A DNA stretch of 38,489 nt from Candidatus Heimdallarchaeota archaeon. GTDB taxonomy: Archaea; Asgardarchaeota; Heimdallarchaeia; Heimdallarchaeales; Heimdallarchaeaceae. Both the position numbers and the translations under genes were made by a program. Where the stretch lies: positions 1 to 38,489 of the forward strand of contig JAAFKI010000136.1 in NCBI GenBank assembly GCA_021399345.1, read 5' to 3'. Below are positions 24,681 through 33,079 of the stretch, piece by piece (position 1 is the stretch's first letter; every line of letters starts with the position of its first letter). Under the pieces are notes generated by a model. The model was not told where the DNA came from. It did not search any database and saw only the letters and a program-made list of their open reading frames with translations.

Positions 24681-27600
24681 TTACAAAATATTGAGTTTAG
24701 TAAGCTTCTTTCGCAGGATTAACATAGCTTTCCTACTTCTATCTAACCAAATAACTCCTCGTTCAATTTCGTTTCTGAGATCTTTAGAAAGATCAATATC
24801 TCCAGTGGGAACATTGGTGTAAAGAACAAGACGATCATGGGTCTCGATAATATCACGAATATATCTGACCATGGATTTATGAAAACGTTTCAAGCGTCGA
24901 AGATTGGTAGTTGTATTAGATTCTAAATCAACAACAATAGAAGTGAGTCTGTTGGTTCGATATTTGTATCTGCGCAAATCTCTCTTGAGAGTGGTAAGGA
25001 AAACAAAGAAATTATCAAAACCAAGTAATTCAGCTTTAAGTTGGAAATCAATAGCAGGAAAACCAGATATATTAGAGGCAATCCAGTCATCAAAGGAACT
25101 GTAACCATTGGAAATAGCATTATTCCATTGTTCTTTGGTTGAAAAACCATGTTCTTGAGCGAAGTGATAATCGTAACCGTGGGAGAAACCAAAATCAGTA
25201 GCTATCATATGTTCTTTATGAGTGAAGTAACCTAGCTTACGTGCAAAGTAATATTTTTTCAATATACGCCAAATAAGAACACAGGAATAACAAATACCGG
25301 CCCAAAGAGGAAGTAAAATCAAACAGCAAAGAAGATACCAGTTATCCCATTTGTTAGGATGCTTACCTAAACCAAATTCACGAATGTTGGCAATACCATC
25401 TCTATCAGGATCTTCATAAGCGTCAGCAACAAGGGGATTGGTGCCGTGTTCAACTTCCCAACCATCAGTTAAAGTGTCTTTGTCAGTGTCAGCTTTGAGG
25501 GGGCGGGTGTGATAAACCTTAGTTTCCATATAATCAGATAAGCCGTCTTCGTCTGTGTCGACTTTGTGGGGGTCAGTCTTATATACATATTCCATAGTGT
25601 TTCTGAGATAGTCTTTATCTTCATCTTGATCACCTTCGGCAACAAGGGGATTAAGGAAATTTTCTATTTCATAGCCATCAGGAAGCGTATCATGATCAGT
25701 ATCATACCATTTAGGATGAGTCCCTTGTTTATATTCTGATATATTCTTGAGACCATCTCCATCAGGATCAGAATAAGTATTGCTATAGTTAGGATTAAGC
25801 GAATAAGCAACTTCCCAAGAATCGGGCAACCCATCTTCGTCGGAATCTGAAGAAAATGGGTTGGTATTGTGTTGATATTCAACTAGATTAATTAAAGTAT
25901 CATTATCATAATCATAGAAAGAATCATTAAGAAGAGGATTTAAGCCCATATCTACTTCGAATCCATCTGACATAAAATCTGAATCTGAATCTTTGCTAAG
26001 AGGGTTAGTGCTATGCACTTTAACCTCATCTCCATCAAGTAGAGTATCATGATCAGAATCTTCACAGGAGGGGTCTGTGTTATACAAATATTCTTCTATG
26101 TTTGTCAAACCATCAAAATCTTTGTCCTTTTGTGAATCATCATCGAATGGATTCAAGTTATTTTCAATTTCATAAAGATCATCCATGAGATCAGAATCTG
26201 TGTCGTTGGAATGGGGGTTGGTTCCATAAACATATTCATCGAAATTGTTCAATCCGTCAGAATCAAAATCTTCCATACTATCATTCACGAAAGGATCTAA
26301 ATTGTTTTGAACTTCCCACCAATCTAAGATCAAATCTTGGTCAGTGTCTTCTAAAACAGGATTCGTACCATAGATTATAATCTCTTCCGCATCAGATAGA
26401 TTATCAAAATCACTGTCTGCCAATAGAGGGTTTGTTGGATAAATATACACTTCATCATAATCTGATAAAGTGTCAAAATCTGTGTCGTTATTCTGAGGGT
26501 TGGTTTTATATGTATATTCTTCAAAATTTGTAAGCATATCGGCGTCTGGATCTTCCATAGAATCGTTATTCAATGGGTCAAGAAAATTACAGATTTCCCA
26601 GTAATCATCAATTAGATCAGAATCAGTGTCTGAGCAGTTGGGATGAGTATTATGTACAAATTCGGTTAGATTAGTTAGTTTATCATTGTCTATGTCTTCA
26701 TATGAATCATATCTCAACGGGTTAAGGTTATATTTAATTTCCCACCAATCATTGATGAAATCATTATCTGAATCAGCCTTTCTAGGGTTAGTATTATAAA
26801 TAAACAACTCATCCCAATCTGATAACTTATCTGAATCTGTATCGTTGGTAGTAGGGCTAGTTTTGTAGATATTTACTTCATCGTAATCGCTTATTTGATC
26901 TTCATCTGTATCATTGGATTTACAGTTTGTGTGATGAACATATACTTCCATTCCGTCAGGTATATTGTCACTATCTGTATCTGGTGATGTAGCAGATGTC
27001 CCTAAAACTAATTCACTTGTATCGTCTAGATAGTCTCCATCGCTGTCTATTGTTCGAGTCCTGGCAGGACCACCATTATAAGCCAATATTCTTTGCATCC
27101 CATTAACAGGTATTCCAAAAATTTCCCAACAGTAGAGATAATCATTTTCACATATAGCTAGTAACTCGATTTTATTATTGCCATCTAAATCTGTAACTAG
27201 AACAGATGATCTGATTGTTGAATGAAAATTATAGGTTAGTAACTCTAAACCAAATTCGCTAATTATTTTTAATTGATTGTTCTTTGTGACAACAAGTATT
27301 TCTAATGACCCATCATTGTTTAAATCAACTGCAATAGGAGTACCTATCAGTGTTTCTTTAACATTTAATCCAAATTTCTTTATTCCTAAATTTGTGAAAT
27401 GGTAAACCATCCCTGAATCTGAACATAGAATTATGTCCATGCTTCCATCAGAGTTTACATCAGCTATTATTGGGTTATCATAAATTCCATAGTTGAGTGC
27501 TTGACTCCATAGAAGAGTTCCTACTGAGCTAAGACAATAGATGTTAGAATCTGAGGTAGTTACAATTTCTAATGTATCTGAAACGTAATCAAAATTAGCT

Positions 27601-28331
27601 ACACCTATACAACTTGAAAGATAATCACTGAAGTAGTAATTCCAAATGATGTCTCCTTCTCCATTGAAGCAGAATAAAGATCTACCATGTGTAACAATAA
27701 TCTCACTTACACCATCAGCATTTATATCAATTGCACAAGGTTCTCCTGTTTTACCTGATATGCTGAAAGTGTGTTGCCATTGAAGTTCTCCCTCATTTGA
27801 GATACAAAAGAGACCATCCCAATGAGTACTAGTGATAATTTCCATTAATTTGTCTCCATCAACATCAGCAACACATGGTGCTGTGAAAAGAGAATTATCA
27901 TCTGATCTAGTATAATCCCACTTATAGGAACTATCGTGATTCATGACATATATCTGTCCTGATAAAGCATAAATTATTTCCACATAATTGTCATTATCAA
28001 TATCTGCAACAACACAAGAGGATTGAGAACTAGACGCCAAAGTGGATTTTGACCATTTTAATTCTCCAGTGTTGCTGAGACAAATGCCTGTGGTCAGGAT
28101 TTCTTGTACACCATCTCGGTCAATATCTATGATGCATGGAGTTTCAGAACTCCATTCCAAAGGATAAACCCATTCTATCTGGAAAAGTATATTGCTAAAA
28201 TCAATATCAATTGAATAATTCATTGAATTATCAGAAGTCATAGCTTCAGTTGAAGAATTCCAAAAAATCATACAAACAATTGTAAAAACTAAAAAACCCG
28301 TTATTATTTTACTTTTAAATCCCTTGACCAT
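24681..28331 (-). CDS. giant surface protein: FG-GAP-like propeller, calcium repeats, TM and cytoplasmic tail
   Basis: A 1216-residue membrane-anchored surface protein. A signal/anchor helix (about 8-28) is followed by eight FG-GAP/VCBS-like blades (about 45-420), each with an Asp-rich turn such as DIDRDGVQEI, DVDGDKLMEI or DLNNDGSLEI. From D429 to about 982 there are 24 thrombospondin type-3-like DxDxDxxxD loops (for example DTDSDNIPD, DPDGDGLKN), which should bind many Ca2+ ions. A transmembrane helix (998-1020) then leads into a ~195-residue basic cytoplasmic domain with no family I recognise. The frame is open back to a TTG at 28355, but I prefer the ATG at 28331. Codon use changes towards C/G endings in the last third. 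Likely roles are adhesion or cell-surface structure. Confidence 0.85.
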   Translation of the reverse strand: MVKGFKSKIITGFLVFTIVCMIFWNSSTEAMTSDNSMNYSIDIDFSNILFQIEWVYPLEWSSETPCIIDIDRDGVQEILTTGICLSNTGELKWSKSTLASSSQSSCVVADIDNDNYVEIIYALSGQIYVMNHDSSYKWDYTRSDDNSLFTAPCVADVDGDKLMEIITSTHWDGLFCISNEGELQWQHTFSISGKTGEPCAIDINADGVSEIIVTHGRSLFCFNGEGDIIWNYYFSDYLSSCIGVANFDYVSDTLEIVTTSDSNIYCLSSVGTLLWSQALNYGIYDNPIIADVNSDGSMDIILCSDSGMVYHFTNLGIKKFGLNVKETLIGTPIAVDLNNDGSLEILVVTKNNQLKIISEFGLELLTYNFHSTIRSSVLVTDLDGNNKIELLAICENDYLYCWEIFGIPVNGMQRILAYNGGPARTRTIDSDGDYLDDTSELVLGTSATSPDTDSDNIPDGMEVYVHHTNCKSNDTDEDQISDYDEVNIYKTSPTTNDTDSDKLSDWDELFIYNTNPRKADSDNDFINDWWEIKYNLNPLRYDSYEDIDNDKLTNLTEFVHNTHPNCSDTDSDLIDDYWEICNFLDPLNNDSMEDPDADMLTNFEEYTYKTNPQNNDTDFDTLSDYDEVYIYPTNPLLADSDFDNLSDAEEIIIYGTNPVLEDTDQDLILDWWEVQNNLDPFVNDSMEDFDSDGLNNFDEYVYGTNPHSNDTDSDLMDDLYEIENNLNPFDDDSQKDKDFDGLTNIEEYLYNTDPSCEDSDHDTLLDGDEVKVHSTNPLSKDSDSDFMSDGFEVDMGLNPLLNDSFYDYDNDTLINLVEYQHNTNPFSSDSDEDGLPDSWEVAYSLNPNYSNTYSDPDGDGLKNISEYKQGTHPKWYDTDHDTLPDGYEIENFLNPLVAEGDQDEDKDYLRNTMEYVYKTDPHKVDTDEDGLSDYMETKVYHTRPLKADTDKDTLTDGWEVEHGTNPLVADAYEDPDRDGIANIREFGLGKHPNKWDNWYLLCCLILLPLWAGICYSCVLIWRILKKYYFARKLGYFTHKEHMIATDFGFSHGYDYHFAQEHGFSTKEQWNNAISNGYSSFDDWIASNISGFPAIDFQLKAELLGFDNFFVFLTTLKRDLRRYKYRTNRLTSIVVDLESNTTTNLRRLKRFHKSMVRYIRDIIETHDRLVLYTNVPTGDIDLSKDLRNEIERGVIWLDRSRKAMLILRKKLTKLNIL

Positions 28332-28398
28332 TTCAACCACTTTTACTTTTTGCAAGAGTAAGAATGCCTATTATCAATGTCCAATATTATCCTCCATA

Positions 28399-28644
28399 TC
28401 AGTAATTTAGCAAACCGTTCCTTTTGTAATATTCTACTCTCTTCTTAGTCCTATAATTGAGAGTTAAAACATTTATAACTTTTAATGCATCATTCTTATT
28501 GCCGGAAAATTTAACAGAGTAAGGCATATAAGTGCATGAGCCTAACACATTGGAAAAACGATGATTGGAATGGCATCTATCCCAATTATTAGATTGACTA
28601 AATGACTGATTTTCAAGACAAAGGTAGGGCTTATATCTCATCAT
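28399..28644 (-). CDS. possible small protein, unknown
   Basis: An 81-residue ORF beginning MMRYKPYLCL. It has no recognised domain, is rich in Asn, Ser, Lys and Tyr and has three scattered Cys, a composition that could be chance translation of AT-rich spacer DNA. In its favour, CTTATAAG at 28665-28672 is 21-28 nt before the ATG, the spacing seen at leaderless genes elsewhere in this window. The surface-protein gene starts 68 nt (ATG) downstream on the same strand, so the same TATA box might instead serve a long-leader transcript of that gene. Confidence 0.25.
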   Translation of the reverse strand: MMRYKPYLCLENQSFSQSNNWDRCHSNHRFSNVLGSCTYMPYSVKFSGNKNDALKVINVLTLNYRTKKRVEYYKRNGLLNY

Positions 28645-28664
28645 ATCAAAATAACGATATATTA

Positions 28665-28672
28665 CTTATAAG
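28665..28672 (-). promoter_or_regulatory. TATA-like box ahead of the small ORF
   Basis: CTTATAAG, self-complementary, 21-28 nt upstream of the ATG at 28644. It is the best TATA-like element in the spacer. Confidence 0.3.
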
Positions 28673-28856
28673 TGTTTGGTTTTTTGAGGTTATCATATTA
28701 GACTAAATCTAATTCATCAGGCATGCTAAATTTGAACATAAATCAATAGTTACTTGAAAAAATCTCATGACAAAATAGGAAAATTCCTTCAATACCTTTT
28801 GCACTCCCTCAGATGTGAAAATCAGTGAACTTTCTGGTTTTTCAATAGAAGTTTAG

Positions 28857-28880
28857 ATAAAAAGGATAAAAAAATAGGAT
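28857..28880 (-). terminator. oligo-T terminator after the coiled-coil gene
   Basis: On the minus strand the stop of the coiled-coil gene is followed by two T runs (TTTTTTT and TTTTT) separated by ATCC. This is a typical archaeal oligo-T termination signal. Confidence 0.45.
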
Positions 28881-28883
28881 TGT

Positions 28884-30569
28884 TTAGGATTCTTCAATCT
28901 TCTCTTTTAGTTCATCAAGCTCTTTTGTTTTCTCATCAATATCTTCTTTAATGGATTTAATTTCACTGTCCAAATCATCTATATCAATGTTGATTTTGCT
29001 AGCTTTCTTGTATTCTTCTTCATGATCAATGCTTGAGGTGAGTGATTTCTGAATGTCCAGTTCAACATCTAGTTCTTTGTATAGAACTTCTAGTTGTTTA
29101 TTCTTAAGCTCAAATTCCTTTTGAGATCTAGTAAGAAACCGTTTTTCATTTTCCATATCTTCAAGAAGTTCTGTTAATTCTTGTTGGGTCTTCTCTAGCT
29201 TCGCAAGATCTTCTTTCATGCAGTCATGACAATAATCAATATCTTTCTCGATTTTTTCTAATTCTTTCTCAATCTTCTTTCTCTTTTTCTCATCATGCTC
29301 TGCATCGAGTTGTGCTTTTAATTCACTCTTCTTTTGCTTATTTTCTTCAAGTTGATTTTCGAGTTCAGCAATATTTACATGAAGCTCTAGCTTGTCTTTA
29401 TCTATTTTTTCAATTTGTTTTTCAGTCTTTTCAATTTTAGATTTGAGATCATCCATTTCCTTATTTTTGTCTTCAGATTTTTCTTTTTGCTGATTGATCT
29501 GTTCCTTCAGATTTTCTATTTCTTGCCCAATTTCCGCTAGCCTATCAACATCCTTCTTTGTGTCAACTGTTTCTTTTAGTACCTGTTCCTTCTCCATCTT
29601 AGTTTCTAAGTCCTTGTATAGCTCTTGAATTGTGAGTTTTTTCTTCTCTTTTTCTTCAATGATTTCGTTTCTTCTGACATTATCCTCTTCAAATTTAGTT
29701 TTGAGATTCTTCTGTTCTTCTTGCTTTTCAGCTACTTCAAGCTGTGAATTTTCACATTGCTCTTCTAGATCTATAATTTCCTTAGAAATTTCTGTTATTT
29801 TTTCTTCATCCCTCTGATCTTCCTCTTCTTTCTCTAGAAGTTCTTTCTTCTCGATTTTGTCCTTAAGCCTTTTATCTAGGGCTTTGACATTTTCTCGTTT
29901 AAGTCTGAGCTCCTTCTTTACAAGATCTTGCATCACTTCTTCAGAACTTATTTTCTCTTCGATTTTTTCTATTGCTTCTTCTCTTGCATCCCTATCCATC
30001 TCTGATCTCTTAATTGCAGCAGTTAGTTCATCAATTTCTTTTTCGATTTTTTCTATTTCTTTGATATCATCAGAGGAAGCTTCTATTAAGATGTTTAACT
30101 CTCTCTGCTTCTGCATCTTCTCTTCCTTGTCTTCAATGAGTTTCTTAAGTTCTCTTTCACTGAAACGGATTTCACTTTCAATAAGTTCGATTCTTCCTAT
30201 GTCTATGAGTTTTCCAATTTTAGTGATGTATTTCTTAATCGAATCTATTTGCAGTTCTCCTTTTTCTAAAGATTTTCTGAAGAATAAAGCTAAATTAGTA
30301 TTCTCTCCAATTTTGATTATTAATACATCGATATCTTCAGTGTCAAAGAGAAGTTGATGATATCGACTGAATTTATAATTCGATAAATCATACAACTTTT
30401 TAAAAGTTAAAAGAATATTAGCAAACTCTTCACCAACTTTAGGGATGTTTACTGACTCCTCAAATTGTTCAAAAGTTGTTTGATAGACAGTACCATCATT
30501 ATAGAACATAACAATATGTTCAACTTCTGGAAGTGCTCTTTTTATCCTTTCTAATGTTTTTATTATCAT
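28884..30569 (-). CDS. roadblock-like domain on a long coiled coil with a CxxC
   Basis: A 561-residue soluble protein. Residues 1-115 resemble a roadblock/longin-type fold: an opening helix (IKTLERIKRALPEVEHIVMF), a strand with a DG turn, and later VLIIKIGENTNLALFF. The assignment is by secondary-structure pattern and is uncertain. Residues 120-561 are almost unbroken Lys/Glu-rich heptads, a very long coiled coil. It is interrupted by YCHDCMKED with C447 and C450, a lone CxxC inside coiled coil that recalls the Rad50 zinc hook. There is no ATPase domain, so it is not Rad50 or SMC. In Asgard archaea roadblock domains accompany small GTPases; one is encoded at 7816. The ArsB/NhaD-type transporter gene ends 10 nt upstream, so they form an operon. 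Confidence 0.8.
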   Translation of the reverse strand: MIIKTLERIKRALPEVEHIVMFYNDGTVYQTTFEQFEESVNIPKVGEEFANILLTFKKLYDLSNYKFSRYHQLLFDTEDIDVLIIKIGENTNLALFFRKSLEKGELQIDSIKKYITKIGKLIDIGRIELIESEIRFSERELKKLIEDKEEKMQKQRELNILIEASSDDIKEIEKIEKEIDELTAAIKRSEMDRDAREEAIEKIEEKISSEEVMQDLVKKELRLKRENVKALDKRLKDKIEKKELLEKEEEDQRDEEKITEISKEIIDLEEQCENSQLEVAEKQEEQKNLKTKFEEDNVRRNEIIEEKEKKKLTIQELYKDLETKMEKEQVLKETVDTKKDVDRLAEIGQEIENLKEQINQQKEKSEDKNKEMDDLKSKIEKTEKQIEKIDKDKLELHVNIAELENQLEENKQKKSELKAQLDAEHDEKKRKKIEKELEKIEKDIDYCHDCMKEDLAKLEKTQQELTELLEDMENEKRFLTRSQKEFELKNKQLEVLYKELDVELDIQKSLTSSIDHEEEYKKASKINIDIDDLDSEIKSIKEDIDEKTKELDELKEKIEES

Positions 30570-30579
30570 GTTTATCCCA

Positions 30580-32028
30580 TTATGAAATTATTAATGATCT
30601 GAATTTGTTTACCCATTTATTCAAGTATGATTTAGTCTTGTCATTACCATACTTTGAAAATATAAAAACTATTCCAAGTGATGCAATTATGAAGATTAAA
30701 GGAATTAAACCTATAAGATAAGTTTGGGCGGAAAAGAAGGTGAAGTAGATAGAAACAAGAATCAATTGAATGATTGTAGTAGCAAAACCTAATTTCCAAA
30801 ATGTTTTGATTTTGATCGGACGATCGTGTTGTTCAGCAATATTAAAAACTAGAACATTGTCTCCTAAAGGAGTTAAATTATCGCCCCAGTTGGCTCCAAA
30901 AGCGAGCGCGTAGTAGTAGTAATTACTTCCAGAAGACATCTGAGTAACCACCGGTAACAGTACTTTTGTTATAGGGATGTTATCAATGAGTGCACTTAGA
31001 AATGCTCCAATCCAAATTATCATAAGAAACTGAAATACAGGATTACTACTTCCTAAACCGCTTAAAGCATTTCCAATAATATCAATGATTCCAACTACTT
31101 CCAAACCACCTGCTATAACAAAAATACCTAATAAGTACAGTATCAATTCTAAATCGATTTTCTTCATTATTTCCTTAGGTTTCAATCCATTAAATGTACT
31201 GAAAATCGTTAGAATCATTGCTATGGATAATGCTATTATATCGGGCGTTAGCTTATCTGAATTTACACTCACCAATAACACTATTAGGATTACCAATGAG
31301 CTCATGGATGCATAGAGAAGTCTTCTATTAGGAACAAAGTTCCAAACATTGAATTCTTCTAATGTGTCTACCATCCTTTTTCTAGGTTCTCGAAGTTCTT
31401 GTCTATATAGAAAAATGAAGAATCCAATTGTGACTACTGCCATTAATAATGAGAATAATCCAACATTGATAAAGAATTGATTGAAGCTGATATCTGAAGC
31501 TGTAACAATTAAAATGTTCGGAATCGATGAAATTGAGAAGAATGTTCCTCCTATGTTGACCATTATAGCTTCAGTGATGATGTACGGTGTAGGATCTATA
31601 TTCAGCATACGCGATATTGTAATCGTTAGAGGAATGAGTATCATTACTGTGAGTATGTTGTTGATAAGTGCTGAGAATATTACTGATAAAGTAGCCAAAA
31701 TTGCCATTAGAGCAATCGGTTTTCCTTTAGATATTTTTATTGCTAAGACTCCTAAGAACTGGAAAAGACCGGCTTCATCGGATATCTGTACTATAAACAT
31801 CATACCTAAAATCAAAATTAAGGCATGAAGGTTGACGAATTTATCTAAAGGAGTTCCAAACAAGAGATCGACGATTATATCAAATTCTTTTCCTTCTAAA
31901 AAAACCAAAACAAAATAGGTTATTACTGCAGCTGTTAAAGATGCTATAGCTCTATTTAGTTTGTTAGTAAACAATAAAATGATTACTGCTATAAAACAAA
32001 GCGAAATAATTATTTGACTAGCTAACAT
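30580..32028 (-). CDS. ArsB/NhaD-superfamily ion transporter
   Basis: A 482-residue polytopic membrane protein with about eleven or twelve helices, of the ion-transporter superfamily that includes ArsB, NhaD and the P protein. Two inverted-repeat signatures are visible: FSALINNILTVMILIPL in the first half and LSALIDNIPITKVLLPV in the second, plus a helix-breaking NWGDNLTPLGDN segment near the end, which normally reads GGN...G. Asn-Asn/Asp-Asn pairs in the hairpins are the expected ion-site residues. Sodium/proton exchange or arsenite/organic anion export are both possible; no arsenic-resistance gene is next to it. It is first in an operon with the roadblock/coiled-coil gene. Confidence 0.85.
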   Translation of the reverse strand: MLASQIIISLCFIAVIILLFTNKLNRAIASLTAAVITYFVLVFLEGKEFDIIVDLLFGTPLDKFVNLHALILILGMMFIVQISDEAGLFQFLGVLAIKISKGKPIALMAILATLSVIFSALINNILTVMILIPLTITISRMLNIDPTPYIITEAIMVNIGGTFFSISSIPNILIVTASDISFNQFFINVGLFSLLMAVVTIGFFIFLYRQELREPRKRMVDTLEEFNVWNFVPNRRLLYASMSSLVILIVLLVSVNSDKLTPDIIALSIAMILTIFSTFNGLKPKEIMKKIDLELILYLLGIFVIAGGLEVVGIIDIIGNALSGLGSSNPVFQFLMIIWIGAFLSALIDNIPITKVLLPVVTQMSSGSNYYYYALAFGANWGDNLTPLGDNVLVFNIAEQHDRPIKIKTFWKLGFATTIIQLILVSIYFTFFSAQTYLIGLIPLIFIIASLGIVFIFSKYGNDKTKSYLNKWVNKFRSLIIS

Positions 32029-32166
32029 CTTTAATCTCCAGAATAGTATTTTTGAAATATTTGTTTTTATATCTTTATTAATTCTCTTTGTTCAAGAGGG
32101 AGTTATAAAATATATCGAAATAACCTAAAATATTCAGAAGAAAGGATTTGTTCTAAAAATACAAAA

Positions 32167-32175
32167 GCTTAAATA
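32167..32175 (+). promoter_or_regulatory. TATA box of the alpha/beta hydrolase gene
   Basis: GCTTAAATA lies 28-36 nt before the ATG at 32203. It ends one base before the in-frame GTG at 32176, so a start at that GTG would lie upstream of the predicted transcription start. Confidence 0.5.
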
Positions 32176-32202
32176 GTGCTGATTTGCTCTAGCCCGTTCA
32201 AA

Positions 32203-33033
32203 ATGGCGGTAAAAACAGAAATTCTTGATTTTGAGCATATCAAAGTTATTAACTCCAAACCCCTTGAGAGTGAAAAAAAACCTCCTTTAGTATTCATTCA
32301 TGGAATGGGAAATACTACTAAATGTTGGGAATACAATTTTTTACCATTTTTTTCAGAAAAGGGATATGATTGTTACGCTCTAGATTTAAGTAACCATGGA
32401 AACAGTGGCTCAAAGAAGAAACTCAGGTGGACATCAATTAATGATTATGCTGAAGATGTCAGAATTGTAGTTGAGAATCTAGAACAAAAACCAATTTTAA
32501 TAGGTCATTCAATGGGAGGATTAACAGTTCAAAAATATGCTCAGAAGTATCCTGAGACGATAGAGAAATTTATTCTACTGGCTTCAACTTATAACAAAGG
32601 TATTTGGAAAACATTTGGAAAAACTCTTCTCACACAGACACCATCAGTTCTTAAGATTCTAGCAACCTTTGATCTTTATCCACTTTACAACACAACTAAA
32701 AAAACTCGAAAATGGTTATTTTCCAAAGAATTTCCTGAAGAGGACTTAATAGAGTTTTTTGAAACTGTCGAACATGAATCATTCAGAGCGTTTCTTGATT
32801 GCCTGTTTATGAAACCAATTAAGAAAAAACCACAAACTCCACCTATATTAGTTTTAGGTGCAGAGCATGACGCTTTCTTTTCTCCCAAATCTTACAAGAA
32901 ATCTTTTTCAAAAAGATATTCTACTGTGGTGGAAATTTTTCCAGATAAGTATCATCATATGATGATGGGAAAAGGATGGGAGAAAGTAGCAAAAAGAATC
33001 AAAACTTGGATCTCCGTTGGAGTTGTCAACTAA
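32203..33033 (+). CDS. alpha/beta hydrolase
   Basis: A 276-residue cytosolic alpha/beta hydrolase. HGMG in LVFIHGMGNTTKCWEYN is the oxyanion loop, GHSMGG carries nucleophile S103, GAEHDAFF has D223 and DKYHHMMM has H251/H252, so the triad is complete. The layout is that of general lipases, esterases and C-C hydrolases with a helical cap at about 130-190; the substrate cannot be told. I chose the ATG at 32203 because the TATA box at 32167-32175 abuts the alternative GTG. It faces the M24 peptidase gene, with 46 nt between the stops. Confidence 0.88.
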   Translation: MAVKTEILDFEHIKVINSKPLESEKKPPLVFIHGMGNTTKCWEYNFLPFFSEKGYDCYALDLSNHGNSGSKKKLRWTSINDYAEDVRIVVENLEQKPILIGHSMGGLTVQKYAQKYPETIEKFILLASTYNKGIWKTFGKTLLTQTPSVLKILATFDLYPLYNTTKKTRKWLFSKEFPEEDLIEFFETVEHESFRAFLDCLFMKPIKKKPQTPPILVLGAEHDAFFSPKSYKKSFSKRYSTVVEIFPDKYHHMMMGKGWEKVAKRIKTWISVGVVN

Positions 33034-33079
33034 CTGGAATTTTCCTAAAATCAATATCATCTTTCAGTGCGAATCCACC

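Larger units (their letters stand above)
28332..28883. other. gene-poor spacer with one doubtful small ORF
   Basis: A 552-bp AT-rich gap between the surface-protein gene and the roadblock/coiled-coil gene. It holds the small ORF at 28399-28644 with a TATA-like box behind it, and the oligo-T terminator of the coiled-coil gene at its right end. I see no tRNA-like cloverleaf, repeat array or inverted repeat of note. Confidence 0.4.

Noticed and set aside
25387..27050. Repeated DNA in the calcium-repeat region as a CRISPR array or satellite
   Set aside because: The periodicity follows the codons of DxDxDxxxD protein loops; repeats are degenerate at DNA level and there are no unique spacers.
28332..28355. 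TTG start for the surface protein
   Set aside because: An ATG eight codons downstream begins a good signal/anchor peptide. The TTG lacks a ribosome site, although it cannot be excluded.
28884..30569. Rad50 or SMC ATPase
   Set aside because: There is a CxxC in coiled coil but no Walker A, Walker B or signature motif.
32176..32202. GTG start for the alpha/beta hydrolase at 32176
   Set aside because: The TATA box ends one base before it; the ATG at 32203 is at normal distance.
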